From Metallyticus violacea (lineage: Eukaryota; Arthropoda; Insecta; Mantodea; Metallyticidae), in the NCBI GenBank assembly GCA_030762175.1, contig CM060833.1:8142501-8206500 (forward strand): a DNA stretch of 64,000 nt. The letters are read 5' to 3'. Positions 11,100-22,699 of the stretch are shown here, piece after piece; position 1 is the stretch's first letter, and the number at the start of each line of letters is the position of its first letter. The notes under the pieces are model-generated. The model was not told the origin of the DNA, ran no database searches, and saw only the letters and a list, made by a program, of their open reading frames with translations. The position numbers were made by a program, and so were the translations under genes.

Positions 11100-13420
11100 T
11101 TAAAATCCACCAATGGAACAAAACAATTTTTTTTTTAATTCTGACCAATCACAGCTAAATTACGGAGTAAAATTATGGAAAAAAATAATATATCCGTTTT
11201 ATCACGCGACATGCATTTGTCTTGTGGTCAGTGTAGCCAACTCTATACCTTCACTATATAATTCCTGAGCACGCATCACTGACCACTTTTGCTAGCAGGC
11301 GGTGGGGAAACTATTAATAGCAGCAAAGTATGGACAATCGACAATCATAAAGCAAAATGGAGACTTTTTCAAATATACATTTGAAGTACAACATTTTATA
11401 AAAGTGTTAATATTCTGTGCGCGAATATATATCACTTTAATTCTTATTCTATTCACGAAACAGTCTTAAACCCGTATTTTGCGCCATTCTATTGGCATTA
11501 CTGACAATCGGCATTCTTCTGTCGCAAGATTGCTTGAAAAGGTTAATTGCAAATATGCTACATTACAATTTTGTTAGCTAAGTTTAGAGGAATTATAGTT
11601 AAAATTCTTATTTTATTCGTGAAATAGTCGTAATAAATATCACTCGAGAGTCTGAGATTTACATATAAAGTATTAAGTACGTTGGTGAATTTATCGGCAA
11701 TCTCAGATCCTCTCGTGATATTACTTGTGATAACAACACAATATCTGAACGTCACAAAGAATCCAGGCAGTAATCAAACCAAAAGTATATCCAACAAAAT
11801 ATTAACACAAAGCAGTTACAATACTCCATGTGAATGTGTCAAAAATGTGTCATTTACAGCTGTTGTCTTGATAAGTGGTATTTGCAATTTATTTTGCTCA
11901 TTTTTGAAACAGTATACATTACAACATGTTTGTCTAGTTGCCCTGAATATTTATACAAGTATAACTGTATATTAAAATCAAAGTTTAATGTAATAGTCAC
12001 TAAGCTTCTCTAAAGTATCCAGAATTAATGCCACTACTGTCAGCTATTTTTATTGCAGAGTTTTGAAAATACAATAAAAATGGAATAGAGAGAAAAATAA
12101 CAGAGACCAGAGCATTAAAAGTATGGGGTGGAATAAATTAGGAGGCAGGTTTCATAAATTTCCGGCCAGTAAAAGGCGCACGCAATAATGGAGAACCTTT
12201 TACGCGGGAAATAAGTTTATCTTAGCTTATTATTATTATTCTTCAACAATCGCTTAACGCTAATGTCTGTCAGAGTCTTGGGGAGAACCATATGTGTATT
12301 ATTGTAATATTAAAAACTGTGTACCGCGGGAATAGCATTTTAAAAAGGACGGACTTAGTCCCACGAAATTAAAACGCCGCTTATATGAAGAGTGTGGTGA
12401 AGTTTCCGCTTCATATTACACGGTAAAAGAAAGACAAGACAGTTATCATTATAACGATATTCTAACAGGCTATAATACAACATTATGCAAAAATAGGCCA
12501 TGCATAAATATTTAATTATCTTTTGAACACTCACAATTAACGATTTGACTTTATATATCTGTTTTTACACGAGAATATACTAGTTTTCTACGCCTAGCGA
12601 CAATGACGCCATTTTCTTGCATCGTGCGGCTTATGATTGCTGCCGCTAGATAGTGCTATGATACTTAAAACAGTTTCGCCACTATTGCAAGCACGCATCT
12701 ATCTTAAACTGTAGCTCTTATCCTGATGGGCAGTTCGAATGTTTCTTATTATCGGTTGGTACACTACCGTGAAGTAATACAAGAGAACGTTTTCATTCGA
12801 TAGTTTCATTATGATTTAATATTGTTTGTTAAATATGGTTTTATTATATGTAAAATGTTTAATTAGATTATACGCATGTAATATTCTTGCGTTATTAACA
12901 AATATGACCTACATCTGCAGTGTTATGCCAGGTACACATATAATTTGCATAAGTTATTATTAAACAAATTCAACCATAGCAAGAAAGCGGATACTGCACT
13001 AAGATGTAATCGTACTTTATAGGGGTCCTATTGCAAAGAAAGTGAATCCAGAATAGAAAACTGCAAGTAATTGAAGAATAAAATATGCATTGCATTCTGC
13101 CCCATTGCCAACGCTTTTTTTTAACAGGTTAAGGTACTAATGTTAATTAAAACATATAATTGTTTATTGATACATAATGATACAATACTTAAAAGTTGCA
13201 TGAATTGGATAAATTTCATTAACCATGATTCAACGTATTCTGTTTTCAAAATAATCATAAAGGAATTTAATATCTAGAATTTCACTGCGATATCCGGGTG
13301 TGATTGGTCCAAATTCAAACTTTTGTTTCCTTTCAGTAGTCGATTTTAAGATGATGTCATATAAGTGAAATAATCATAATATTTTTACAACATACCTTTT
13401 CTCATTCACATAATTTAAAT
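11100..13420. other. Long unassigned AT-rich stretch
   Basis: No coding frame, splice pair or recognised repeat was seen on either strand. It lies downstream of the last visible exon of the minus-strand PDZ gene, so it may be intron of that gene or intergenic. Confidence 0.5.
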
Positions 13421-13424
13421 GATA

Positions 13425-13763
13425 TTTCTCAAAGTAGTCCCCGTTGGATGTCACAGCGTTTCTGTGAGAATTCGGAAACTATTCTTTGACCTGACCTTCA
13501 GAATCACTCCCGCAGCCTTTACCCCTGCTTCTGATGATAGAAAATACCTCCTACGGTGATGTTTCTTCAATTTGGGGAAAAATAAAAAGTCCCATGGGGC
13601 TAAATTTGGAGGATGAAGGACCTTTCATATTAATTAACGTGAGATATTGAGCAACATTTGCGATGTGCGGCTATGCACAATTGTGGTGCAGTATCCAACG
13701 GAAATAAGGCGTATTCCTTTTGCAGAGTTTTCAGGACATCTGTGTAGTATTTCCCAGTTATAG

Positions 13764-13805
<42 letters not shown>

Positions 13806-14200
13806 GTATGACATGCTGGTAAACCATTCCTTGAATATCGAAAAATGAGATGATCATAACTTTCACAGCTACAGCGACTACTTTTGCTTTGGGAGGGGTG
13901 ACCAGACAAGCTTTGTTGTTTTCTCTCAGGGTTGAAATGATGTAATCAAGTTTCATCAGCTGTGATTACCTTAGAAATTAATTCCCCATCTTCCTGTAGC
14001 ATCATCTTCAACTTCACTTCTGCACAGAAACGTTCTTTTGTTCGGGAATCAGCAAATCTTGGAACTCACCGTTCACAAACACGTCTCATGTGCATCTTTC
14101 CCATTATAATCGTGTGTGGGTGACACCATTTAAATGTCCACATTTCTAAAAGTGTTCCTATGACATGCTTTCTTTTGTTGCAGCACAAAACTTGAGTACC
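13425..14200 (-). pseudogene. Mariner-like family E transposase, decayed
   Basis: Minus-strand remnant. From its N-terminal side it shows a MRRVCE-type HTH end near 14080, an ITADET-like first-Asp area near 13970, FFDIQGMVYQHV near 13830, ITGKYYTDVLKTLQ near 13740, and an LAPWDF-FFPKLKKHH third-Asp area near 13580-13610. The second Asp segment is frameshifted. A (GT)n tract has expanded in the coding region between the last two blocks. Related fragments lie at 38860-39300 and 57960-58250. Confidence 0.7.
13766..13802. repeat. (GT)n microsatellite inside family E
   Basis: About 18 GT units. On the minus strand they read as His-Thr repeats between the QHV and ITGKYY blocks of the dead transposase, so the expansion followed or accompanied its decay. 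Confidence 0.95.
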
Positions 14201-14209
14201 GGGCTCTTC

Positions 14210-14730
14210 TTCCTATGAAATTTATTACCGCGCCCCCTCTTTAAGCATTTTAAACCAACTTTGAGCTGTGTTTTAGGAAGAACAAACTCTGCATAGACCT
14301 CAGCTGAAGATTTGTTAAAACAAAAACAGAATTTCATTGCAGTATATTGTTCATTACGTGTTACCTACATTTTGCTTTAGGTGGAACTGAACATGCTTCA
14401 CCTTGCACACTTCCAACAGGCGGAAGTGACAACAATGAAACTGATATCACGTGTACACTATGTATTAAGCTAACGAAATATTGATTTCAAGGGCTTTGTA
14501 GAAGCAAATGGTAGTCATTTAAAAATTCTTGTATGTAACAGACTGTTCAAAAAACAGGTTGTCGCTGTTAATGTATTTTGTTTAAGCATAAACTTCAAAT
14601 TAAAAAAGAAAAATCTCTTTCGCATTTTATTAACGTACTTACCTAAATACCAATTGTGAGGATATATTATTATATTCTACAGCTTGTCCGATTATTATCA
14701 CTCTTATCAATAGAGACACAAAGTACTCAC
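14210..14730. other. Intronic DNA, nothing recognised
   Basis: Stretch between the family E remnant and the exon at 14731. It is presumed intron downstream of that exon on the minus strand. Confidence 0.45.
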
Positions 14731-14793
14731 CTCTACTTGTGACCGTGCCGTTCACGTTGTCAGAAAGTTTACTCAAGGACTGCTGACTCGAAT
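14731..14793 (-). CDS. PDZ (ALP/Enigma/ZASP-type) gene, third visible exon
   Basis: A 63-bp minus-strand exon with strong splice sites: acceptor TTTTGCAG|A and donor AGAG|GTGAGT. Only one of its three frames is open (SSQQSLSKLSDNVNGTVTSR). That frame needs two leading bases to finish a codon, which is exactly what the exon at 16362-16429 supplies with its single trailing base (C+AT gives His). The peptide is Ser/Gln-rich linker, typical of the region between the PDZ domain and the later motifs of PDZ-LIM proteins. It ends with one base (G) of the next codon. No following exon could be placed with confidence. The phase agreement across three exons is the main support. Confidence 0.75.
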
Positions 14794-15109
14794 CTGCAAA
14801 ATGAAATACACGTATTAAAATGAGGCTTGAATAAGGAGGAGATTCGTCGTGGTCATCTTTATTAATATTGCTCAGTGGATTTCAAACTTTCCTTGATCGA
14901 GGATTACTTTAATGATCTCCATGGACCTCAAAGATTTAACTTAAAAGTTTAAAATTCTAAATTTGTAGCCTACATATAATTTTACAAGTAGTTAATTATT
15001 GGTTCATAAAATTTAAAAATAAATTCACTTCTTTAGATTGCATTTTATTGCAGTGTATTCATAACAATAATATTGCATTCAAAAGTACATAAAGTGCACA
15101 AAACATTAA

Positions 15110-16318
15110 TACGAGGGTTACCTTTTAAGTTGTTATAAAAACTAGGAAAGAACAAAGTGTTTCGTTTTTAAGATCTATACACTTTTGTATTCGTACAAAC
15201 CAATTCTCGAAACATTTTTTCCACTCTGAAGTATCTCAAAAACATGGTCTTCAAAGGCTTTAACAGCTTCTTGAGGTGACGCAAATCGCTGTCCACGCCT
15301 TTTTTGTTTGACATTCGAGAACAAAAAGAAGTCGTTAGGCGATAAATCAGGTGAATACAGACAACGAAACATTAATTCGTTGTTTTTGTCCTTCAAATAA
15401 TCAATTGTTTGACGTGCTGTGTGAGAGCTGGCATTGTCAGATGCAAAATGATGCAAAGTTTTCGGTTATTTTCCCTGATTTCTCGACAACTTCTGACAAA
15501 CAAATTGTTGTATATCATTCAGTATGAACTGTTCTTCGATCCTCTAAGCGAATGGTTGCGACATGTCCAGTAAAACCGAAGAAACAAACGATCATTTTCT
15601 TGGTAGTGCTTCGTTAATGAACAAATTTTGTGGGATTCGGTTCATCTTGGAACCCCCAAACAGCGGATTGTTGCTTAGTTGTATGAGTATATGAAAGTTT
15701 CGTCACCAGTTACGATGTTGTATACGGATTGTGCAATTCCTGAACGGAATTTTTTGAACATTTCATTACACCAATTAACTTGTGCATTTTTTTTTCAGCG
15801 GAATACATCGAGAACAGATCATTTTCACAGTTAAATGTTCATGTAGTCCTCGATACGCTTAAGGATGTCTCTATCTCACTGTAAGTCACATGCCGATCTT
15901 CTTCAACCATGTTGCGCACAGCATCGATGTATTTTGGAATGACATCGATTACTTTCGACCTTCACGAAATTCAATACTGACGGACGCACCCCCACGACGA
16001 ACTTCTGCAAACCAATTGTAAACAGTCTTTACTGATGGTGTTTCATTACCAAAAGTTGAACGAAGCGATTCTATGCATTGCTGTTGAGTTAGGTCTTTAC
16101 TAAAATCGTAAAAAGTCATTTAACGAAAACTTTCACGTGAAAATTCCATTTTTTCGCAAAGTTGTTTTATTTAAACGTTCAGTACACAAACTACTCGGTC
16201 AATTTCTAAGCTACAACTGTTTTCACAATAACAAATGTCAATTGTTTCGAAAATAGTAATGATATTTCATTAGCGCCACTAGTGGCTGTTTGTAAAAACT
16301 TAAAAGGCAACTCTTGTA
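15110..16318 (-). mobile_element. Mariner family D, nearly full length
   Basis: A 1.2-kb TA-flanked element with about 21-bp terminal repeats (left ACGAGGGTTACCTTTTAAGTT, right AACTTAAAAGGCAACTCTTGT). The minus strand encodes a mariner transposase of the type widely annotated as SETMAR-like in arthropods. Its N-terminus near 16120 reads MTFYDFSKDLTQQQCIESLRS. A GGASVSIEF then DRHVTYSEIE HTH region follows near 15900-15990. The second Asp is in SDNASSHTARQT near 15430 and the third in YSPDLSPNDFFLF near 15330, with 34 residues between them. Frameshifts near 15200, 15470 and 15780 inactivate it. It sits inside the intron between the exons at 14731 and 16362 and ends 43 bp from the upstream exon's splice donor. 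Confidence 0.88.
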
Positions 16319-16361
16319 GTATTGTTATTTAAGTTAAGGTCACGTGTTGTATTTTACTTAC

Positions 16362-16429
16362 GTCTGGTAACTTCCTGTTGTTGCTGACTGCTCCTGTGAG
16401 ATCTCCTCTTTGGTGATCCGCCACATTCC
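16362..16429 (-). CDS. PDZ (ALP/Enigma/ZASP-type) gene, second visible exon
   Basis: A 68-bp minus-strand exon between acceptor GTGTTTCCCAG|G and donor CCAGAC|GTAAGT, both strong. It uses its first base to complete a codon left by the PDZ exon at 29457 (GA+G gives Glu), then 22 codons (ECGGSPKRRSHRSS, a run of four Gln, EVTR), and leaves one base. All three frames are open here, so the reading frame is decided by phase with both neighbours. The basic and Ser/Gln-rich sequence fits a linker after a PDZ domain. The preceding intron would be about 13 kb (16430-29456) and the following one 1.57 kb. Confidence 0.75.
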
Positions 16430-16434
16430 CTGGG

Positions 16435-16900
16435 AAACACAACAACACTTTAGAGCATTTCTATAAAGGAAATTCTACAGGTAATATGCATGTTATCAAA
16501 TGAATTAAAATGGGTGGAATCTAAGAACAACTATTCTGTACCAGAAAGATATGAAGGCAAAAGAGAGGGGTGAAATGGGGCATATGTATTTATTTCTTCC
16601 TATATGACAAGCAGTACAGTGGACAACTTTAATCTTCGTTTGTATGAACTTCAGTGTCGTCATTTCAGAAGAAATCCACAGTTGGCACTTTTGTAGATTA
16701 GATAATGCAACAAAGACGAAAATTACAGGTGCAGTTGAAGGTTTGAGAAAGAAGGTGTGTTAATTTTGTGAACAGCGTGCTCTGTGTGTAAAGAACTATT
16801 AGAAATGGATCCAGTAGTATATAGGATATCGTGTCAAGAATGACGATGACTCAAGATTATGAAGGGTGAAGACATCAGCAGATAAGCGAAATGTGAAAGT
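16435..16900. other. Intronic DNA, nothing recognised
   Basis: Stretch between the exon at 16362 and the 22-bp array. It is presumed 3' part of the 13-kb intron of the PDZ gene. Confidence 0.5.
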
Positions 16901-16989
16901 TGTGGAGGATGTATTTAATTAGTTTGAAATATATTAAATTAGGATAAAATATGCTAAATTAGTTGACCTGCATTTAGTAAGTTGACATG

Positions 16990-17735
16990 TACTGAGTGAG
17001 CAATGCTTGACGCAACCGCGGGACCGACCGGCAGCGCTATGTCGGCGGAGGCGCGGAGTATATTTCCCCTCCGCTGCGCTAAGCTTCAGTGTATATTGAC
17101 ATCTTGTACAAGTAGCACGTGTTTGTTAGACGGCGCAATACAGTGTATTTAGTGAAAATGTATCAAGTGAAATGGGGAATACAAGTATTCTATTCCCCTA
17201 AGAGTATTTATGTATGATTCATACGCGTACAGAATCAGCGCGTGGTGTAAGGGGAGATTATTTCAAGAGGAATTTCCTGATGTTCATGTTCCTAATCGGA
17301 AATCGGTTCATCGATTAGTAAATAAATTTCGTGAAACAGGAAGTATCCTTTATTTCTGGGGGGGGGGGTAATTAAAAGAGAAAGTGTACAAACAAATCCA
17401 CACACTTTAAACGAACTTAAAACTAACATTCGTCAAGAAATTGCTGCCATTTCTCAGAGGGAACTGCAGAGTGTAAAGAACAATATCCTAAGCAGGTGTC
17501 AGTAATGCTTCAACAACGAGGGGAGACAGTTCCAGCATCTCCTTGCTTAATATACGTGAGTAATTTACTTTACTACTGAAGTGTTTATGTTATGTATCTT
17601 AGAAATAACTTACTCGACAAACCGTACTATATTTACTGCCGACTTCGTGTCGCCCGCACCGCCGACACAGCAGCCAGCATTGCCGGCAGGCCCCACGCCG
17701 TGAAGTCGGTTGCGTGAAGGATCGTTCACCCCGTA
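16990..17735 (+). mobile_element. Family F (IS630/DUF4817-like) deletion derivative, copy 1
   Basis: TA-flanked element with about 22-bp terminal repeats: left GTGAGCAATGCTTGACGCAA, and right, read inward, GTGAACGATCCTTCACGCAA. A decayed plus frame keeps the N-terminal HTH block (FQEEFPDVHVPNRKSVHRLV near 17265-17325). It then jumps at a run of ten G (17360-17369) to the C-terminal block (IRQEIAA..SQRELQSV then GRQFQHLL near 17430-17545). The catalytic core between them is missing, so it could only move if supplied with transposase elsewhere. Copy 2 is at 42191-43055. Confidence 0.8.
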
Positions 17736-18031
17736 TTTAAGGATATTGACGTGTATTTAAATAGGTTAGCATGTCCCTATTTCGTTTTAATGTACTTAAT
17801 TACGTTCACATGTATTTAATTAGGTTGACATTGCATTTAATTAGATTGAAGCATGTTTAATTAGGTTGATGTGTATTAAATTATTTTGAAAAGTATTAAA
17901 TTAGGTTTTAATATATTTATTTGGGTTGACGTGTATTTTTATTAAGTGGAATTGCGACAATTTATATCGAAGTGTATCTCATTTGGTTGGCATGTGTATA
18001 ATTAGGTTGAAATACATTAATTTTTGACACA

Positions 18032-19463
18032 TACAAGGGTTAGTCCATAAGTTTCCGGTCTCGCCGATAAGGATTATCGCCTTCATAAAATTGTTAATTG
18101 GAGTCATACGTTATATGTTAAGTAGATAATAACAGATAATAACAGCTGTTCATTTGGTTTATTTACGGACGCTCTTTAACATCTGAGGTCATCAGCGTCC
18201 TCTTCAACTCAGGGCGTGAAACGACCGACAAATTTTGCTCAGAGGCCTCTTCTATCAGGCTTGAGGTTCTTTTACGTGCCGTAAATGTATGACACGGGAC
18301 CTACGGCCTTACTTCCTTTCCGAAGGAAGCCATACCTAGGATTTTTACGCCCGAAATAATATATCGATCCTGGCGTAAACCTACGATTATGGGTTTAGAA
18401 GGCAAAGTATGGTTACCACTACACCACCAGGACCGACGAATTGCAGCTATAACTTCCGCTCCGCTATGTTTAGCTGTTCAGATATAGTTGCATAAAGAAG
18501 GCTATGTGTAGAAGATTGTGACATGTTCAAAATGGAGTATCGAGTTGTTATTAAGTTCATCATAAAAGAAGCACTTACTCCAAATGAAATTAAACAGCGA
18601 TGGACGGTGTATATGGGGAAGCGTCCCCCTCATATTCTACCGTAAAAGAATGAGCCAAACTTTTTCCAATGGGTCGAGAAAGCATTGAAGACGAAGAGCG
18701 TGCAGGTCGGCTCTTGGGGGTAATCACTTCTGAAAACGTCGCTCTTGTGGAAGGAAAAATTATGAAAGACTGGCGGCTCAAAGTTACAGAAATAGCAGCA
18801 AGGTGGGCCTTTCTAAAACAACAGTCCTTCGAGTTATTCATGAACATTTAAACATGAATAAGGTTAGTGCCTAGACTTCTTTCCTCAGTCCAAAAGCAGC
18901 AAAGAATCATCTGTTGTCAGGAATTTTTGGAGTTCTGCCATGGCAACGAGAGAGAAGTTCTGCAAACCATTGTTACAGGAGATGAAACTAAGATCCTCTA
19001 TTATGATCCCTTGTCCAAAACTGCACTACTGCACAAACTACGTGCTTCCGTCAAAGAGAAAATGCGAGGAAAGCTGAGTGGTGGTGTGCGCCTTCTTCAC
19101 CACAACGCGCCTGCGCATACAGCTCTTGTTGCAAAGGAAGCTGTGAAGAAATGTGGCTTCAACGAGATAGACCATTCACCCTACAGCCCAGATCTAGCTC
19201 CCAGTGACTATTTTATCTTTTCAAAACTCAAGAAGGGCCTTCAAGGAAGGAAATTTAAGTGAGACGAAGAAGTCACAGATGCTGTTTATGCCCATTTTAG
19301 AGAAAATGCTTCTTACTAATTTGGGGAGGAAGATTGAAATGTTAATTCAAAGATGTAAGAAATATATTGCAATAAAGGGTAACTATATTGAAAAGTGAAA
19401 TATAGTTTTTGTATTTATATCTGGAAAATGGTTAGGCCTCAAACTTATGCACCTACCCCCGTA
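18032..19463 (+). mobile_element. Mariner family A, copy 2 (carries a SINE A)
   Basis: TA-flanked copy with recognisable TIRs (CAAGGGTTAGTCCATAAGTT at left, CACCTACCCCCGTA at right). A SINE A sits in the 5' leader at about 18155-18437. In the transposase the HTH and TGDET region survive (TGDETKILYYDP near 18975). A deletion of about 165 bp then fuses LSK directly to ALLHKLRA, so the middle of the catalytic domain is lost. The second and third Asp blocks (HHNAPAHTA, where D has become H, and YSPDLAPSDYFIF) remain near 19095-19215. It is not active. Confidence 0.88.
18152..18437 (-). mobile_element. SINE A copy nested in mariner A copy 2
   Basis: Nearly complete minus-strand copy. Flanks ATAACAGCTGT and AATTGCAGCTAT form an imperfect target duplication, and the mariner leader resumes exactly after it. 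The insertion therefore post-dates the mariner. Confidence 0.85.
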
Positions 19464-19509
19464 CCTACATAATTAGGTTGACATTTATACAATTAGGTAG
19501 CTTCCATGT

Positions 19510-21030
19510 TTACAATTTTTTTGCATTTTCCATTAACACTTTATAAAAGTGTAAAAGTGTTTTAAACGATTAATTAGTTTAAAAGTTACAAAATGCTATT
19601 CCGTAATGCGAAAAGCTGAAATCTTGTTTATAAAAACCTAGTAACATAGGCCTTACATGTATTATATGTGAAAATAAACTTAAAGTGTTAATCGTTAAGC
19701 TGTTTGCTACGATTCTTGAAATTCATTTGGGGGTAAAAGTATGAAATTTTGCCAGCCAGTTGCAAGAAAACACCCACTTTCATTAAAAAACCTTTATTTT
19801 GTACGTAAATAAAATACAAGCGTGACATTTATTTATTTATTTATTTATTGCAAGCCTTTTATCTTTTCTCTTCTTCTATTTTGATTCTTACTTCCCCTTT
19901 TATGTTCTCTCTTTACACATTGGAGAATGAGAAGAAACAGTTTCTCTATTGCTTTTGCTCTTTCCCGGTTTTAGAGTGATCCACAAAAGGAAGTATTTTG
20001 GTTGCCGATCCGAGACTCGGTAGGGGGGAGTTAGGCTACGGGTTCTGTTGCTGAAGGCAGAACGTAAATCACGGATCTGAAGATGCGCATAAAGGCGCAT
20101 TCCCGCGCTGCTATGCGAGGGACTCACTATTGTGTTTCCGGCCCATTTAACAGGGCGGGACCCTCGTTATATCCACCCCTTCACTATTCTTCAGAAGGTC
20201 ATCACACTGCCAACAACGAAATGTTACAATAACGGGGTCAACAACGGAATTATCTGCAAAATGTAGTGAAGTTGCTTGCTCTAAGTGTGGTATTAGTGAC
20301 ACTAGAGCCAACTGACAGCGCACAAATTCCCCCAGCACAATATTTGGGAGAAAGACAGTGACAACTAGTGTATTATGTTTCGAAGAGGGAAAGTTGGTGT
20401 TAAAATGATTCAAGCTGTTAATGTGCTTACGAAATATAAGCGGAGTGCATTTTAGTCCAGCCCTTGATGCTAATGATCTGCTTGTAATCAAGAAAACAAA
20501 AAATGCTTGAAACATCAGTAACTATGACACCCAACATGAATGTAACTAACCGGCGAGTATTCCAAACGTATATATTTACAGTATTCAAGCTGTAGTCAAA
20601 TTTCTTTCCGATGACGCAATCTTAAATGTTAAAACCACCCCGCTTCTCCAACGTTCTCGTCAAGCACGAACTATCAACACACAGTAGTGCCATTAATTCA
20701 GGACACTTTTCATAGCGTTAGTATCCTTTTTAAATCCTACAACATATACGAACATTGAGTTGTGCCAAATCAACAGATGACGTTTTTATTTTGTCTATGA
20801 TCTGTCTATAACACGTTTATTATCTTTAAAAAAGGTGGAAAGTTCAACTTTCTGTATAGATATTATAAAAAAGTTTAATTAACATCATTCAGTAACTTTA
20901 ATAATTTTTTTTTTGTATTGTATTTTCAATCAACACAGTTCTTGTGTTCTACTGTTGTATTCTAAGTGAAGTGTATAACAGCTGGCAACTAACTTAGTAG
21001 GTTGAAAAGTGACCCTGTATTTTGATTTAA
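19510..21030. other. Unassigned DNA (intron of the PDZ gene)
   Basis: Contains an (ATTT)n stretch near 19831-19850 and a GC-richer block at 19980-20160. No family was recognised. Confidence 0.45.
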
Positions 21031-21640
21031 TGGTTCCCACGACAAAACGCGCTGATTAATTAACAAGTAAATGGAGTAAGGCAGAAACACTTTTTTTTAC
21101 TAGTGTTTAACGCTGTTTGAGCCACCACAGGCGATGAACACTGATAATACATGAGAGGAAATGATAAATTAGGAAAGGATTTTTTTAAGGAAGGAAACAT
21201 TCCAGGGTTTAGGGTACCTCCCCGGCATTTGTCATTTACGATGACTGAAAAAAACCTCAGTCAGGGAGGACGGTCCTGGTGGAATTCGAACCCTGACCTC
21301 CGCTCACGAGTTCGCGCGTTAACGATCTCGGCCACCCAAGGCGGTATAACACTTCATGAAGAAGGACATTCCTATGAAGAAATAGCGAAAAAATTGGATG
21401 GTGGCGCTACAAAATCAGGTGTTAGGAAAGTTTGCACGCATACGAACTGGTAGCACAAGAACGTCTTCAAGAAGTGGCAGAAAGCCAAAACCATCTGCTC
21501 AAGAATGCCGCAGATTCTGCTGCCGTTCTCTAAAAAATCGCCGACGTAAGGCAAAATACATAAATATTATCTTGAGAACTTCTGGGCTACAAGTCTCTGA
21601 CCGAACAATCAGACAAAAACTTTGAGAAAATGATCCAAGA
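21031..21640 (+). pseudogene. Tc1-like transposase, decayed copy 2 (N-terminal part)
   Basis: Same family as the copy at 10205. It starts with CGACAAAACGCGCTGATT-type sequence, is interrupted by a SINE B at about 21090-21346, and resumes with TLHEEGHSYEEI then GGATKSGVRKVC and SGLQVSDRTIRQKL near 21585-21625. It stops before any catalytic Asp. The SINE is flanked by an AACAC target duplication that coincides with the uninterrupted sequence of the 10.2-kb copy. Confidence 0.8.
21088..21346 (-). mobile_element. SINE B copy nested in Tc1 copy 2
   Basis: Complete minus-strand copy ending in the tRNA-like head (B box GGTTCGAATTCC-like; gtGGCCGAGATCGTTAACGC). Compared with the intact Tc1 at 10265, it fits into GCAG.AACAC.TTCATG with AACAC on both sides. 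Confidence 0.85.
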
Positions 21641-21929
21641 GCGAGGACCCCAAGTATACACTCTCTGTTATTTTTAATTAAATATAATGCATAATTATAA
21701 ACAAATCATTGATTCAGAACCTTCTGTTGGCCATAAAACATTATATACCAAACTGAAGAAAATAGATTGATAAATATACGTTACATATTTTAGCTGTTTA
21801 TGCCCAATAGTTTCAAAGTTATTAAAAAACTCAATACGGTAAATATTCATTAGCCAGCAAACTAGGAACAAGTTTGAGAGAGCACTTTTTACGAAACGTT
21901 TAGGAACTTACAAATCTCCTAGTCTTCTA

Positions 21930-22180
21930 AAACCCCCATTTTAGCTGATCTAACAAACTGTTTGTATTTCTTGAGATCCGCTTGTTATACTGTCTGGCTC
22001 TTCTTTCCTCTCTCTTCCTGGCTACATTCAAGGTATTGTTACCTGCAGACAGGCCACTTTCTTTCTGTTGTTCTCCAATATATTCTATCACTGCTCTCTG
22101 AACGGCCAATTTAATTTTATGTTTACTAACAAATGTACTCTTTGGACACTTGGACCAAATCAAATTGAGTAGCATTAATT
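21930..22180 (-). pseudogene. TE-like coding remnant, unassigned family
   Basis: An 82-codon minus frame begins LLNLIWSKCPKSTFVSKHKI and ends in a charged Arg/Lys-rich tail (ARKREERRARQ). The start resembles a multicopy arthropod transposon-associated protein family, but the match is by eye and short. It ends at a stop at 21927 and no upstream domain is visible. Confidence 0.4.
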
Positions 22181-22690
22181 TGCATTTTGGGTTTCTTCCT
22201 TAAACACACCTTTCAAGAAGAACTTTATTTCCCAGTCTTATTGTAGAGAGGAATAATTTGTAACACTTTGATAAATTTAACATAAATAGCAAAAGATATT
22301 TCTAAATATCTGAAAATTACAATAATTATGCACTGTATAACACAAAAATCTTCACTGAAATTCACTCTTTTTTCAGAATGTGTGCGATGTCAGTACAATT
22401 TTCAATTGGCTTCACAGAAAATAATATATTCAAATAAAACACACAAATACTTCTTAACAAATGACCAAAAACCATGTGGTGAAAACTTAGTTGTGATGCC
22501 TTTTGCTTAGTTGTGTAAACAGCTACTATAATTCCCAACAGAGGGCAGGCAAGACATCTAGTAACTAAAATTGTTAATTGGAACATTGCACAGTGAAGCT
22601 AATCATCATATGTTAAGATCATTGTGTGATTGAGTCGAACTAATACTTACTTGTATTAAATGTATAGAAATGGTTTCACAAACCCCTTCA
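22180..22690. other. Unassigned AT-rich DNA
   Basis: Nothing beyond random short frames was seen. Confidence 0.5.
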
Positions 22691-22699
22691 TTCGCATCG

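Larger units (their letters stand above)
16905..19505. repeat. ~22-bp AT-rich minisatellite, split by two transposons
   Basis: Diverged units of the form TGTATTTAATTAGGTTGACA occur in three blocks: 16905-16989, 17736-18031 and 19464-19505. Block ends join in register across the TA target sites of the family F element and of mariner A copy 2. They are therefore one older array interrupted by two later insertions. Confidence 0.8.

Noticed and set aside
13630..13956. His-Thr repeat protein
   Set aside because: Produced by the (GT)n tract within a dead transposase.
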